Below, piece by piece: positions 16,852-24,883 of a stretch of 64,000 bases of DNA (positions are counted from its first letter, which is position 1; every line of letters starts with the position of its first letter). Both the position numbers and the translations under genes were made by a program. The DNA is from Sphingobacterium paludis (lineage in GTDB: Bacteria; Bacteroidota; Bacteroidia; Sphingobacteriales; Sphingobacteriaceae): the NCBI RefSeq assembly GCF_004364125.1, contig NZ_SNZV01000005.1, forward strand, positions 124,001 through 188,000. The letters run 5' to 3'. A model generated the notes under the pieces. The model had not been told where the DNA came from. It saw nothing but the letters and a program-made list of their open reading frames with translations, and made no database searches.

Positions 16852-16893
16852 ATACCAAATGAATACCGTATATTATTTATACAGTATTACATA

Positions 16894-17376
16894 TTACCAT
16901 TCTATTTTACTTCTTTTCTTAGTAACGGTAGATTCCTTCCTAGAGAAATAATAAAAGTCCTGACCAATCCTTTCTTCATCAATATCAAATCGTGGAGTTG
17001 AAATTTTCAATCTATCTCCTTCTATTACGTAAGTCAATTCTTGGTATTCGGGTATAAATTTTTCAGTGTCCACTGTGTATGTGATAGACAGCGTAGTATC
17101 ACTATAAGAAAAATTAAAGGCTTGTTTATTCAAATTGCTAATTTGCATATCTCCTACTCCATTTTTCTTAAAAATATAGACAGGTATTCTATTATTGAAT
17201 GTTTCATGGTCGAGCGTTATTAACACATTACTTTCCCGATTCGCCGTTACCTTGCTTATAACTCCCAACTCCCAGCTCCCAATTATCGGGTCGTCTTTTG
17301 CTGGTTTAGGATCTTCATTTTTCGAACAGGATATAAACCCTATAATCGTAGTAAGAAGTAGTAAAGTTCTAATCAT
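16894..17376 (-). CDS. Small lipoprotein, lipocalin-like, function unknown
   Basis: A 160-aa protein starting at MIRTLLLLTT. A hydrophobic signal ends in GFISC (Cys17), a lipoprotein box. The mature part begins with KNEDPKPAKDD and then IIGSWELG, followed by alternating beta-strand-like segments, as in the lipocalin-like lipoproteins common in Bacteroidota. A longer frame starting at 17433 would put an implausible extra segment in front of the signal. No neighbour suggests a role. Confidence 0.7.
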   Translation of the reverse strand: MIRTLLLLTTIIGFISCSKNEDPKPAKDDPIIGSWELGVISKVTANRESNVLITLDHETFNNRIPVYIFKKNGVGDMQISNLNKQAFNFSYSDTTLSITYTVDTEKFIPEYQELTYVIEGDRLKISTPRFDIDEERIGQDFYYFSRKESTVTKKRSKIEW

Positions 17377-17642
17377 TTTGAATTTATTGTAATGAGCAAA
17401 TATATAAATCCCAGACAAAAAAAGGAGCAACATTTCTGTTAATCCTTTTAAATTAATGTAGTATACATGTCCAAACGACCTGCAGTCCGGCTACGCTCTC
17501 CATCAACCGATTTGCACCTTATTCTTAACTGTCTTTATGGGTGAAGTATATATGTGGGATCTAGCGCATTAAAATTGATCCTAGCATGCTAGATTGTAGG
17601 GATAGCATCATTTCCTCAACGAAGGAAATGCTTTCAATCAAA

Positions 17643-17927
17643 TTAATTTTTTCCATATAGTAACTTGGATAGTAGCCTCCAATCATCTTTAGTAAATACT
17701 GTATGAATGCTATCACGGATATTTGCGCAGAAGTCTATATATGATTTGTCTGCATTAAGGTTGATTTGTATTTCGCAGTGTTCAATGATACCTTTTGAAA
17801 ACTCCCCGTTCGTATATGCCTGAATAATTTTTGCAATCGTTTCTTTGTTTGCTCTTAATCTCATATCAGCTAATAGACCGTCATAGCCGCTTTTAGATTT
17901 AGCTTTAACATTTTTTAAATAATTCAA
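17643..17927 (-). CDS. Hypothetical protein, 94 aa
   Basis: A small, mixed charged protein with no signal peptide or membrane segment. It has a helical pattern (ETIAKIIQAYTNGEFSKG) and DDWRLLSKLLYG at the end. I do not recognise the family. The frame is AT-rich like its surroundings. A hairpin ATTTCCT/AGGAAAT lies about 30 bp beyond its stop, without a T-run. It could be a real accessory gene of the island containing HipBA. Confidence 0.5.
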   Translation of the reverse strand: MNYLKNVKAKSKSGYDGLLADMRLRANKETIAKIIQAYTNGEFSKGIIEHCEIQINLNADKSYIDFCANIRDSIHTVFTKDDWRLLSKLLYGKN

Positions 17928-18073
17928 AATAAAGAGAAAATAAAAAACCTAAACACTCCTAAGACCGAAAAGGGCTAATTGCAGAATTTGCTACGTAGCA
18001 AAAGTGTACTATTATTTTATAATCTTCTGCAGTTTAATTATGTATGGCAAATTGGCATTTGTATATTTGACAC

Positions 18074-19327
18074 TTAGTATACGCTAAATGCTCCCCTCAT
18101 GAGCTCACGTTCGCTGCGCGATATACCTATTGTATCCGCCACCTTTTCCCACCCGATAACGCTTTTTGATACCTCGCTAATGATTTGCTCCATCTGCGCT
18201 CCATTAAGCCTGAAAAAGACTCCAACACTTTTTGCCAATTCAAAATCCAATGCATTATTGTCCATATCGATATTAAGCGCCAACCCATCTTTGTCAACAG
18301 ATGGGTTTAAGTCATACGCGGGAGATAAAATCCACCCTTCATCCGCTAAAATAAATCCGTGATTTCTCAGGTGGTCATCGGTATTGGAAATAGCAATGTT
18401 GAAAACAATTCTGCGCCATAATTGATGCAAGTTTGCCTCTATATTGACTCCGTGATTACTGATAAATTCGGCTATATCCACATAGCTTGCTACGTTATCA
18501 CGTATAGTATCTTCATTGTTACCCGTCATCGTCATAGCGGATGAAAAATGGATGCGTTCTCCCTTGTCTCTATCGAATCGCCGGGTGAAAAATGTGTGAT
18601 ATTTACCTTCTACTTTTTCTATCCTGCAAGGACTCATTATAACACCAGCATCAATGGCCAACTTGTAGGCCAGATATTCCCAAGCGCCTTTATCAATAGT
18701 ATCGCTCTTCGAGGGAAATTTTGCTATCCATAAGCTCCCCTCCTCGTCCAACACGTTCGCTTTTGGCCTTGCTCCACCCAACGAAGAACCGGGAGCTATT
18801 AAAATAGCAAGCCATTTTCTTACGGTTTCACTATCTTCATCTTTTTCCAGACTGTCCACAGCAGATTGCAGTTCGGGAACAGAAGACCAAGGAGGTGTCG
18901 GCATAGCACTATTATTATCCAGAAATGGGCCATCGGGATCAGTCTTAAAACGTAATGCTCCCATACGACTTTCGTCATATACGCCTAATAAATAGTCTAT
19001 GTCATATAGAGTCGGCGTCTTTTCACCCCGCTCTTTGGCCTGTTGGGCAGCCCGCCTTCTCATAAGTGTACGTCCCCAAGTATCAGGCATACTATCCATG
19101 AAAACTCCAAAATTTTCTTTATTGTTTGGAAACTGCGTACCGGTGTAGAACTGTATATCGGGGTCCAAAAGCTGCTGCTGCTCAGACTTTATCCAGTTTT
19201 TATTGTACTCAAAGCTAAAGGCTTTCTTCCCCTTTCCGAAATGGGCAGAAAGCGTGCCTATAGGTTTGGCTTCACCCATGCCTTTCCACTGTGCATAGAC
19301 ATAGATATCGAACTTATTCTGTACCAT
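18074..19327 (-). CDS. hipA: HipA-family Ser/Thr kinase, type II toxin
   Basis: A 417-aa kinase. Family marks are MGALRFK, the glycine-rich SSLGGARPKANV, the ATP-site lysine in LWIAKFPSK, FFTRRFDRD, the catalytic loop NTDDHLRNHG, and the metal-binding LSPAYDLNPS. HipA toxins phosphorylate a target such as glutamyl-tRNA synthetase and slow growth. It begins 3 bp after hipB, the usual antitoxin-toxin order. All key kinase residues appear present, so it is probably active. The precise target is unknown. Confidence 0.92.
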   Translation of the reverse strand: MVQNKFDIYVYAQWKGMGEAKPIGTLSAHFGKGKKAFSFEYNKNWIKSEQQQLLDPDIQFYTGTQFPNNKENFGVFMDSMPDTWGRTLMRRRAAQQAKERGEKTPTLYDIDYLLGVYDESRMGALRFKTDPDGPFLDNNSAMPTPPWSSVPELQSAVDSLEKDEDSETVRKWLAILIAPGSSLGGARPKANVLDEEGSLWIAKFPSKSDTIDKGAWEYLAYKLAIDAGVIMSPCRIEKVEGKYHTFFTRRFDRDKGERIHFSSAMTMTGNNEDTIRDNVASYVDIAEFISNHGVNIEANLHQLWRRIVFNIAISNTDDHLRNHGFILADEGWILSPAYDLNPSVDKDGLALNIDMDNNALDFELAKSVGVFFRLNGAQMEQIISEVSKSVIGWEKVADTIGISRSERELMRGAFSVY

Positions 19328-19330
19328 TTC

Positions 19331-19627
19331 TTATGTCAATAAACCTAAGTCCTGTAATTTTCTTCCAAACGCATCATCAGCCCCTAATTTCAATATGTCG
19401 TCCTGTAAGCCTAATACCCGGAGCACATTGAAATAGGCTCCTAAAGCTACGCCTGCATCTCCCTTTTCAATCAGATATAAAGTAGATCGAGCTATGTCGG
19501 CACGTTCTGCGACCTGCGTAGTAGTCAGCTTACGCCGTTTTCTAGCAAGTTTTAATTGCTCTCCCATCTCTTCCAGCAGTTGATTATATCGAGGGAAAAT
19601 CGTTTGCTTTCTCTTGTTCATCTTCAA
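19331..19627 (-). CDS. hipB: HipB-like XRE family antitoxin/repressor
   Basis: A 98-aa DNA-binding protein with a helix-turn-helix at residues 34-57 (TTTQVAERADIARSTLYLIEKG) and an acidic/hydrophobic tail ending in LGLLT. It should neutralise the HipA kinase and repress the operon by binding the perfect inverted repeat immediately upstream. The ATG at 19627 is followed by a second ATG two codons later, so the exact start is uncertain. Confidence 0.9.
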   Translation of the reverse strand: MKMNKRKQTIFPRYNQLLEEMGEQLKLARKRRKLTTTQVAERADIARSTLYLIEKGDAGVALGAYFNVLRVLGLQDDILKLGADDAFGRKLQDLGLLT

Positions 19628-19628
19628 A

Positions 19629-19677
19629 TGATTGTTATTTCATACAAATGTAGATATTCTGATCGAAATAACAATCA
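19629..19677. promoter_or_regulatory. Inverted repeat upstream of hipB, probable HipB operator
   Basis: TGATTGTTATTTC at 19629-19641 and its exact reverse complement GAAATAACAATCA at 19665-19677 flank 23 bp. The left arm ends one base from the hipB start codon, so HipB bound here would cover the promoter and start. Confidence 0.85.
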
Positions 19678-19918
19678 AATTTTATTTTTACTTGACTTGC
19701 TAACGGATTAGGCTATCTAAAAGGTACTAAGCATTTTCAAACCCCTAGCGCCTACATTTCGGACAGGAAAACGCAATAGGATTCTGCTTTTTCTTATCAA
19801 TGCTACATAGCGTATTTCGAAGTATAAAGACGCTGTAGTGAACGTGCAATGATTTGAAGGAAGGCTATGCAGCTAGACGCTATTTTGCCGATGCAGATGT
19901 CTGCTGCTGTTTTAAGAT

Positions 19919-20374
19919 TTAATAAAAGTCACAATAAAAAATCCATTCGCCAGTTATAGCGTTTTTCGCAAAATACATTGTGCCACTATCTACTATATTT
20001 AATCTTGCCTTATCATCTGATGCAATTTGAAATACAAATTCAAAATTGTCTCCAAAATAAACACCTGGTTGACAAAAACTCGGATATCCACCAAGTTTAT
20101 GTCCATATTGATTTTCGGTTATATCATAATAGCTTTCAATTATTCCAGACCTTTCAAGTTCTAAAATTTCAACTTCCATTTCACGAGTTAAGCCGCCGCC
20201 GTCCCAAACAGGATAATCGTCCCTGGTAGGCTGAGGTCGTAAAGGGAATGGCTTCAAAAGGTAAACTTTTCCAATCCAACTTTCAGTGCTGGTATATTCA
20301 GGCTTAAAACCACCTGTTTCAAATACTGTAGCTTTTTTAACGATTTTTTGTTTGATTTTGTCTACTTCTTGCAT
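19919..20374 (-). CDS. DUF1963 (YwqG-like) family protein
   Basis: A 151-aa cytoplasmic protein. The C-terminal half has HKLGGYPSFCQPG, FVFQIASDD and DSGTMYFA, the pattern of DUF1963 proteins. Their biochemical role is not settled, and many occur in polymorphic toxin or immunity neighbourhoods. It is shorter than full YwqG proteins (about 250 aa), so it is a short variant. It is a stand-alone gene between HipBA and the patatin-like gene. Confidence 0.7.
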   Translation of the reverse strand: MQEVDKIKQKIVKKATVFETGGFKPEYTSTESWIGKVYLLKPFPLRPQPTRDDYPVWDGGGLTREMEVEILELERSGIIESYYDITENQYGHKLGGYPSFCQPGVYFGDNFEFVFQIASDDKARLNIVDSGTMYFAKNAITGEWIFYCDFY

Positions 20375-20736
20375 TGTTGTCAGTCGGTATTAGAAAATAG
20401 CAGATCACTACTTTTTTAACTGGAGCTTGCTTCGTCACGCTATCTGTAGCATTCTGCATAGTAAAAAGTGTGGTAAATATACGTAGAGGTTGTTATAAAA
20501 GTTAATATTCCTGTTTAGGTTGGCTAATAGTTGGGGGCGGTCCAACGGAACTTTAGGACAGTACGCTGCGCTTTTAAAACTTTTTTTAATCCCGCAATAT
20601 CTCTTGTCTCCTGTTTTTTGTAATTTAGAAACCGGCTTGGCATAGCATAAGGCAGGACGACGTTGTCCCTACTACGCTGCGCTTTGGTTTTAATGGGTTT
20701 GATAGCTTCATCATCCTTAACGAACAGCTTATTACG
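20375..20736. other. Intergenic region, no gene supported
   Basis: About 360 bp. The short direct repeat ACGCTGCGCTTT occurs at about 20562-20573 and 20672-20683. Open stretches on both strands lack a credible start or family resemblance, so I do not call a gene. Confidence 0.5.
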
Positions 20737-21786
20737 ATGAAAAGAATACTTTCCATAGATGGCGGTGGCATACGCGGTATTATCCCCGGCATGTTTCTGG
20801 TTGCACTGGAAGATAAGATAAGGCAGGCGACTGGTAATCCGAGCGCGCACTTATCGGACTATTTCGATTTCTTCGCGGGCACAAGCACCGGTGGCATCCT
20901 CTTGTCTATCCTGCTCTGCCCAGACCCCGAAAATTCAGGTAAGCCCATATACAGCGCCAAAGATGCGCTGGACATCTACTTGGAACACGGCACAGCCATC
21001 TTTGCGGCAAAACCCTGGCGACGATTTCTAAGTCGGTTTGGCCTGTTAAGTGAGCTGTATGATAACACCGTTCTCGAAAAAATATTAGCAGCCTACTTCG
21101 GCGATAAAAAGCTGAGCGAACTGCTGAAGCCCTGCATCATCACCGCTTACAACATCGAACTCCGAAAAAACCACCTCTTCCGGCAGCAGAAAGCGATTTC
21201 GCACGGCGAATCGCGGGATTTCTATTTGCGGGACGTATGTCGCGCCACATCGGCGGCACCAACGTATTTTTCGGTGGCTGAAATATTTTCGGTGGCAAAG
21301 ACACGCTATCCATTGGTAGATGGCGGTGTATTCGCCCACAACCCATCGCTCTCAGCGTTGCTCGAAGTAATCAAGAGCTACAACAGCTATAAGATTGACG
21401 ACATCTGGATTCTATCGCTGGGCACGGGCTTATCGAAGATTTCCTATAATTACGAAGACTTCAAGAAAAAAAGAGCAATATCCATCGGACCTGCTTTGGT
21501 AGATATAATGAGTAGCAGCTCTGCGGAAAGCACCAATTATTACCTGAAACAGCTCTTCAAATCGGTCGGCAAATCGGAAAATTACATTCGTATAGAACCC
21601 ACGAACCTCTCCTCTATTGACGCGTCTATGGACGCCGCAACGCCCACCAACATACAAAAGATTATTTCATTAGCAGATAAACTGGTCAGCGAAAATGAGA
21701 CGCTCATTAATAGCATTGTCGAGGAGATTATCGCAGACAAGCCCGGGAAAAAAGACCGATCGGTGTGGAACTTCCTAAAAAATTAA
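20737..21786 (+). CDS. Patatin-like phospholipase
   Basis: A 349-aa lipid acyl hydrolase. The oxyanion hole is GGGIRG (residues 9-14), the nucleophile is Ser50 in GTSTG, and the second dyad residue is Asp195 in VDGG. It should cleave fatty acyl chains from phospholipids in the cytoplasm or at the membrane. Related proteins (CapV) act as effectors of CBASS defence, but no cyclic nucleotide synthase lies nearby, so a housekeeping or stand-alone role is as likely. No Shine-Dalgarno site is seen. It is the first gene to the right of the accessory stretch. Confidence 0.9.
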   Translation: MKRILSIDGGGIRGIIPGMFLVALEDKIRQATGNPSAHLSDYFDFFAGTSTGGILLSILLCPDPENSGKPIYSAKDALDIYLEHGTAIFAAKPWRRFLSRFGLLSELYDNTVLEKILAAYFGDKKLSELLKPCIITAYNIELRKNHLFRQQKAISHGESRDFYLRDVCRATSAAPTYFSVAEIFSVAKTRYPLVDGGVFAHNPSLSALLEVIKSYNSYKIDDIWILSLGTGLSKISYNYEDFKKKRAISIGPALVDIMSSSSAESTNYYLKQLFKSVGKSENYIRIEPTNLSSIDASMDAATPTNIQKIISLADKLVSENETLINSIVEEIIADKPGKKDRSVWNFLKN

Positions 21787-21841
21787 TCTTTGCCACTGCT
21801 TTTCCTGCATAAATCTTACATTTACGGCGTAAACTATCAAT

Positions 21842-23074
21842 ATGGCTTTAAATTACGTTTGGATCGGCTTCTTTATTATCGCATTTATTGTTGCTTTGGT
21901 CAAGCTTGTGTTCTTGGGCGATACCGAAATATTTTCTAATCTGATAAACGGCCTATTCGACAGTGCAAAAACCGGCGCAGAATTATCCTTGGGGCTGGTC
22001 GGTATCATGACATTCTGGTTGGGTATTATGAAGGTGGGGGAAAAAGCAGGGATGATTTCGTTATTTGCCAAAGGTGTATACCCATTTTTTAGCAAACTGT
22101 TTCCCGGCGTTCCCAAAGGGCATCCTGCCAATGGCTCAATCATTATGAACTTCTCTGCAAACATGCTGGGATTAGATAATGCTGCCACGCCCGTAGGGCT
22201 TAAAGCCATGAAAGAGCTACAAGAGCTTAACCCAAGCAAGGATACGGCTACCAATGCACAAATTATGTTTTTGGTGCTGAACACGGCAGGCATAACCCTC
22301 ATACCTACATCCGTTATCGCTTTACGGCTCGCTAGTGGAGCAGCAAACCCCGCAGACATATTTATACCCGCGCTGATCGGTACATTCATCTCCTTTGTTT
22401 CTGGAATGATCGCCGTGGCCATCTATCAGCGCATAAACCTGTTTAACTTACCGGTACTTCTGTTTTTAAGTTTCTTTTTGGGGTTGATGTGCTTGTTGTA
22501 TTTTGGACTGAATGGATTGCCACCCGAACAGATCGAAAAGATCACCGGTTTGATCGGCGGGCTGTTAATTTTTTCCATCATCATCTTGTTTATTGTATTT
22601 GGTGCAATCAAGAAAATTAATGTATACGACGCCTTCATTGATGGCGCAAAGGAAGGCTTTAGCACAGCTGTTATGATTATTCCCTTCCTGATCGCTATAC
22701 TGGTTGCTATTTCCGCATTTCGTACCACCGGTTGTATGGATTACGTGGTGAATGCTATTGGGTATTGCTTTTCGTCGTTGGGCATGGATACGCGATTTGT
22801 ACCGGCATTGCCCGTGGGGCTGATGAAGACATTGAGCGGTGGTGGTGCGCGAGGCCTGATGGTCGATGTGATGCAAACCTACGGCGTAGACTCTTTTCAG
22901 GGACGCTTGGCGAGTATCATCCAAGGATCTTCGGAAACTACATTTTACGTGTTGGCCGTTTACTTCGGATCGGTCGGTATTAAAAATACGCGTTATGCCT
23001 TGACCTGTGGATTGATCGCCGATGTGGTCGGGCTTATTGCGGCCGTCGTTTTAGCTTACATTTTTTTCGGTTAA
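21842..23074 (+). CDS. Nucleoside recognition (Gate) domain protein, fused SpmA-SpmB type
   Basis: A 410-aa polytopic membrane protein with two Gate domains. The N-terminal half resembles SpmA (NFSANMLGLDNAATPVGLKAM) and the C-terminal half SpmB (PVGLMKTLSGGGARGL, IQGSSETTFYVLAVYFG). In Bacillus these are two spore maturation proteins. Here they are one chain in a non-sporulating lineage, so a solute transport role is likely but the substrate is unknown. It precedes mgsA by 18 bp and probably shares its transcript. Confidence 0.85.
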   Translation: MALNYVWIGFFIIAFIVALVKLVFLGDTEIFSNLINGLFDSAKTGAELSLGLVGIMTFWLGIMKVGEKAGMISLFAKGVYPFFSKLFPGVPKGHPANGSIIMNFSANMLGLDNAATPVGLKAMKELQELNPSKDTATNAQIMFLVLNTAGITLIPTSVIALRLASGAANPADIFIPALIGTFISFVSGMIAVAIYQRINLFNLPVLLFLSFFLGLMCLLYFGLNGLPPEQIEKITGLIGGLLIFSIIILFIVFGAIKKINVYDAFIDGAKEGFSTAVMIIPFLIAILVAISAFRTTGCMDYVVNAIGYCFSSLGMDTRFVPALPVGLMKTLSGGGARGLMVDVMQTYGVDSFQGRLASIIQGSSETTFYVLAVYFGSVGIKNTRYALTCGLIADVVGLIAAVVLAYIFFG

Positions 23075-23092
23075 TAGCATTAAAAAAATCAT

Positions 23093-23467
23093 ATGGATAC
23101 TACGAAGAGAACCATTGCCTTGATAGCGCATGACGGCAAGAAAGCCGATATGGTGGGTTTTGTCAAAGATCATTTAGAACATTTACGTCGAGCCAATATT
23201 ATCGCTACAGGCACCACCGGTTCCTATGTTCGCCAAACGGGATTGGAAGTCGAGCTTAAGCTTAGCGGTCCTATGGGAGGCGATGCACAAATAGCGGCAT
23301 TGGCCGCCGAAGGCAAAGTAGATGCGATTATATTTTTTCGTGACCCGCTTGGCAAGCATGCGCATGAACCAGATATTCAAATGCTGATGCGCATAGCTGA
23401 TCTGTATAATGTACCGTTAGCGACAAATCCCGGAACAGGAACATTAATTATTGAAGGGTTGATATAA
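23093..23467 (+). CDS. mgsA: Methylglyoxal synthase
   Basis: A 124-aa enzyme converting dihydroxyacetone phosphate to methylglyoxal and phosphate, a bypass of lower glycolysis. Signatures are IALIAHDGKK at the N-terminus, the phosphate-binding GTTGSY, the catalytic GPMGGDAQI with the conserved Asp, and FFRDPLGKHAHEPD. It is shorter than the 152-aa E. coli enzyme but contains the full core. It lies 18 bp after the nucleoside-recognition gene and 4 bp before the OsmC gene. Confidence 0.93.
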   Translation: MDTTKRTIALIAHDGKKADMVGFVKDHLEHLRRANIIATGTTGSYVRQTGLEVELKLSGPMGGDAQIAALAAEGKVDAIIFFRDPLGKHAHEPDIQMLMRIADLYNVPLATNPGTGTLIIEGLI

Positions 23468-23471
23468 AGGA

Positions 23472-23873
23472 ATGGCAAGGAATATTATTGTAAAAGCTGG
23501 CTTAGACCGATACAAAACAGAAATACATGTACAACAGCACCTTCTGCTAGCTGATGAACCGGAAGATGTAGGCGGTACCGATCTGGGGCCTTCTCCTACG
23601 GAGCTCTTAATGTCATCCTTGGGCACCTGCAAAGCAATGACCTTGCGGATGTATGCCGATAGAAAGGCTTGGGATCTACAGGAAGTAGAGATCGAAATGT
23701 CCATCAGTGAGCAACGCACGGATCTCCAAAAGACCACCTTCATCCACTGCCATATTAAACTCAGCGGATCCTTGGATGATGCGCAACGCAAAAGGCTGCT
23801 GACAATTGCTGATAAATGTCCGGTGCACAATATCTTGAAAAACCCTATCGTTATAGAAAGCAATTTAATATAA
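23472..23873 (+). CDS. OsmC family protein
   Basis: A 133-aa peroxidase-like protein. The two redox cysteines are in LGTCKAMTLRMYA and ADKCPVHNIL, which is the OsmC/Ohr pattern. Such proteins reduce organic hydroperoxides. It is 4 bp after mgsA, so the pair may help handle reactive carbonyl and oxidative stress together (inference). Confidence 0.88.
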   Translation: MARNIIVKAGLDRYKTEIHVQQHLLLADEPEDVGGTDLGPSPTELLMSSLGTCKAMTLRMYADRKAWDLQEVEIEMSISEQRTDLQKTTFIHCHIKLSGSLDDAQRKRLLTIADKCPVHNILKNPIVIESNLI

Positions 23874-23902
23874 ATGTTACGCTGATATCGCCATTTACAT
23901 AG

Positions 23903-23910
23903 TATATTTG
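23903..23910 (+). promoter_or_regulatory. Predicted -7 element for coaA
   Basis: TATATTTG matches TAnnTTTG and lies 22 nt upstream of the coaA start codon. Confidence 0.6.
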
Positions 23911-23932
23911 CCGTCATTCTAAATATAAACGT

Positions 23933-24880
23933 ATGTCTTCCAGTAATACCAATGCGGTTAGTAGTCCGTTTCAGCTCTTTGAAAGAGCAGAGTGGAAAAG
24001 CTTGAATGGGCATTTCTCCTACCATTTAACCCAAGATGATGTAGAAAATCTCCATGCGCTAAACGAACCGCTGAATATCAAGGAAATTGAAGAGATATAT
24101 TTTCCGCTTGCGCACCTGATCAACATATTTTTAGAACGCGCGAAGGACGCACACGCGGTCGTGAACGGCTTTTTGAACAAACATACCCAACGCCTCCCCT
24201 TCGTTATCGGTATTGCCGGATCAGTCGCTGCTGGTAAAAGTACTACAGCCCGCGTGTTGCAGAAGGTTTTGTCTATGCTCCCGGGTAAGCCACACGTAGA
24301 TCTTGTCACGACGGATGGTTTTTTGTACCCCAATAAGATTTTGAATGAGCGGAGTATGCTAAACAGAAAGGGTTTTCCGGAAAGCTACGATACCAAATTA
24401 TTGCTCAGCTTTTTGGCGGCCATGAAGTCGGGCGTTGAGGAATTTGAAGTTCCGGTATATTCGCACTTAGCCTATGATATTTTGGAAGATCAGAAACAAC
24501 GTATTGTTCGCCCCGATATTCTGATCGTGGAAGGAATAAACGTTTTGCAGGTAAACTCTTCCAAGGGCAACAACGTCTTCGTATCCGACTATTTTGACTA
24601 TTCGATCTACGTGGATGCGGATGAGAAAGATATTATGGATTGGTATATCAGCCGCTTCGAATCGCTTCGGGCGACATCTTTCCAAAATCCGGATTCGTAC
24701 TTCCACCGTTATGCCGGGATGGACGAAAAAGAGAGTTTAGCCATGGCTAGCAATATTTGGAATGAAATCAACAAGCCCAATTTGCACGAGAACATACTTC
24801 CCACACGCTATCGGGCAGACTTAATTTTGGAAAAGGGATCCCATCATTTTGTAAAGCGTATACACGTTCGTAAAACCTAA
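23933..24880 (+). CDS. coaA: Type I pantothenate kinase
   Basis: A 315-aa ATP-dependent kinase for the first step of coenzyme A synthesis. The P-loop is GIAGSVAAGKST (residues 93-104). The pantothenate-binding region includes DLVTTDGFLYPN and KGFPESYD, and the C-terminal part has PTRYRADLILEKG. The length matches the 316-aa E. coli enzyme. It ends 3 bp from the convergent MscS gene. Confidence 0.94.
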   Translation: MSSSNTNAVSSPFQLFERAEWKSLNGHFSYHLTQDDVENLHALNEPLNIKEIEEIYFPLAHLINIFLERAKDAHAVVNGFLNKHTQRLPFVIGIAGSVAAGKSTTARVLQKVLSMLPGKPHVDLVTTDGFLYPNKILNERSMLNRKGFPESYDTKLLLSFLAAMKSGVEEFEVPVYSHLAYDILEDQKQRIVRPDILIVEGINVLQVNSSKGNNVFVSDYFDYSIYVDADEKDIMDWYISRFESLRATSFQNPDSYFHRYAGMDEKESLAMASNIWNEINKPNLHENILPTRYRADLILEKGSHHFVKRIHVRKT

Positions 24881-24883
24881 CAC

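Noticed and set aside
17590..17630. Terminator for the 94-aa gene
   Set aside because: The hairpin ATTTCCT/AGGAAAT is real, but the sequence after it on the minus strand has no T-run.
19745..19864. 39-codon minus-strand fragment ending in a C-x2-C motif (FSCPKCRR)
   Set aside because: It looks like the end of a zinc-ribbon protein, but there is no start codon and no supporting neighbour. Too short to call, though it may be a gene remnant.
20524..20850. 108-codon open frame on the minus strand ending in KFRWTAPNY
   Set aside because: It overlaps the conserved start of the patatin gene in the opposite direction and has no recognised family or ribosome site.
20737..23074. CBASS or other cyclic-nucleotide defence operon with the patatin as effector
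   Set aside because: No CD-NTase, E1/E2 or JAB gene is adjacent. The next gene is a nucleoside-recognition membrane protein.
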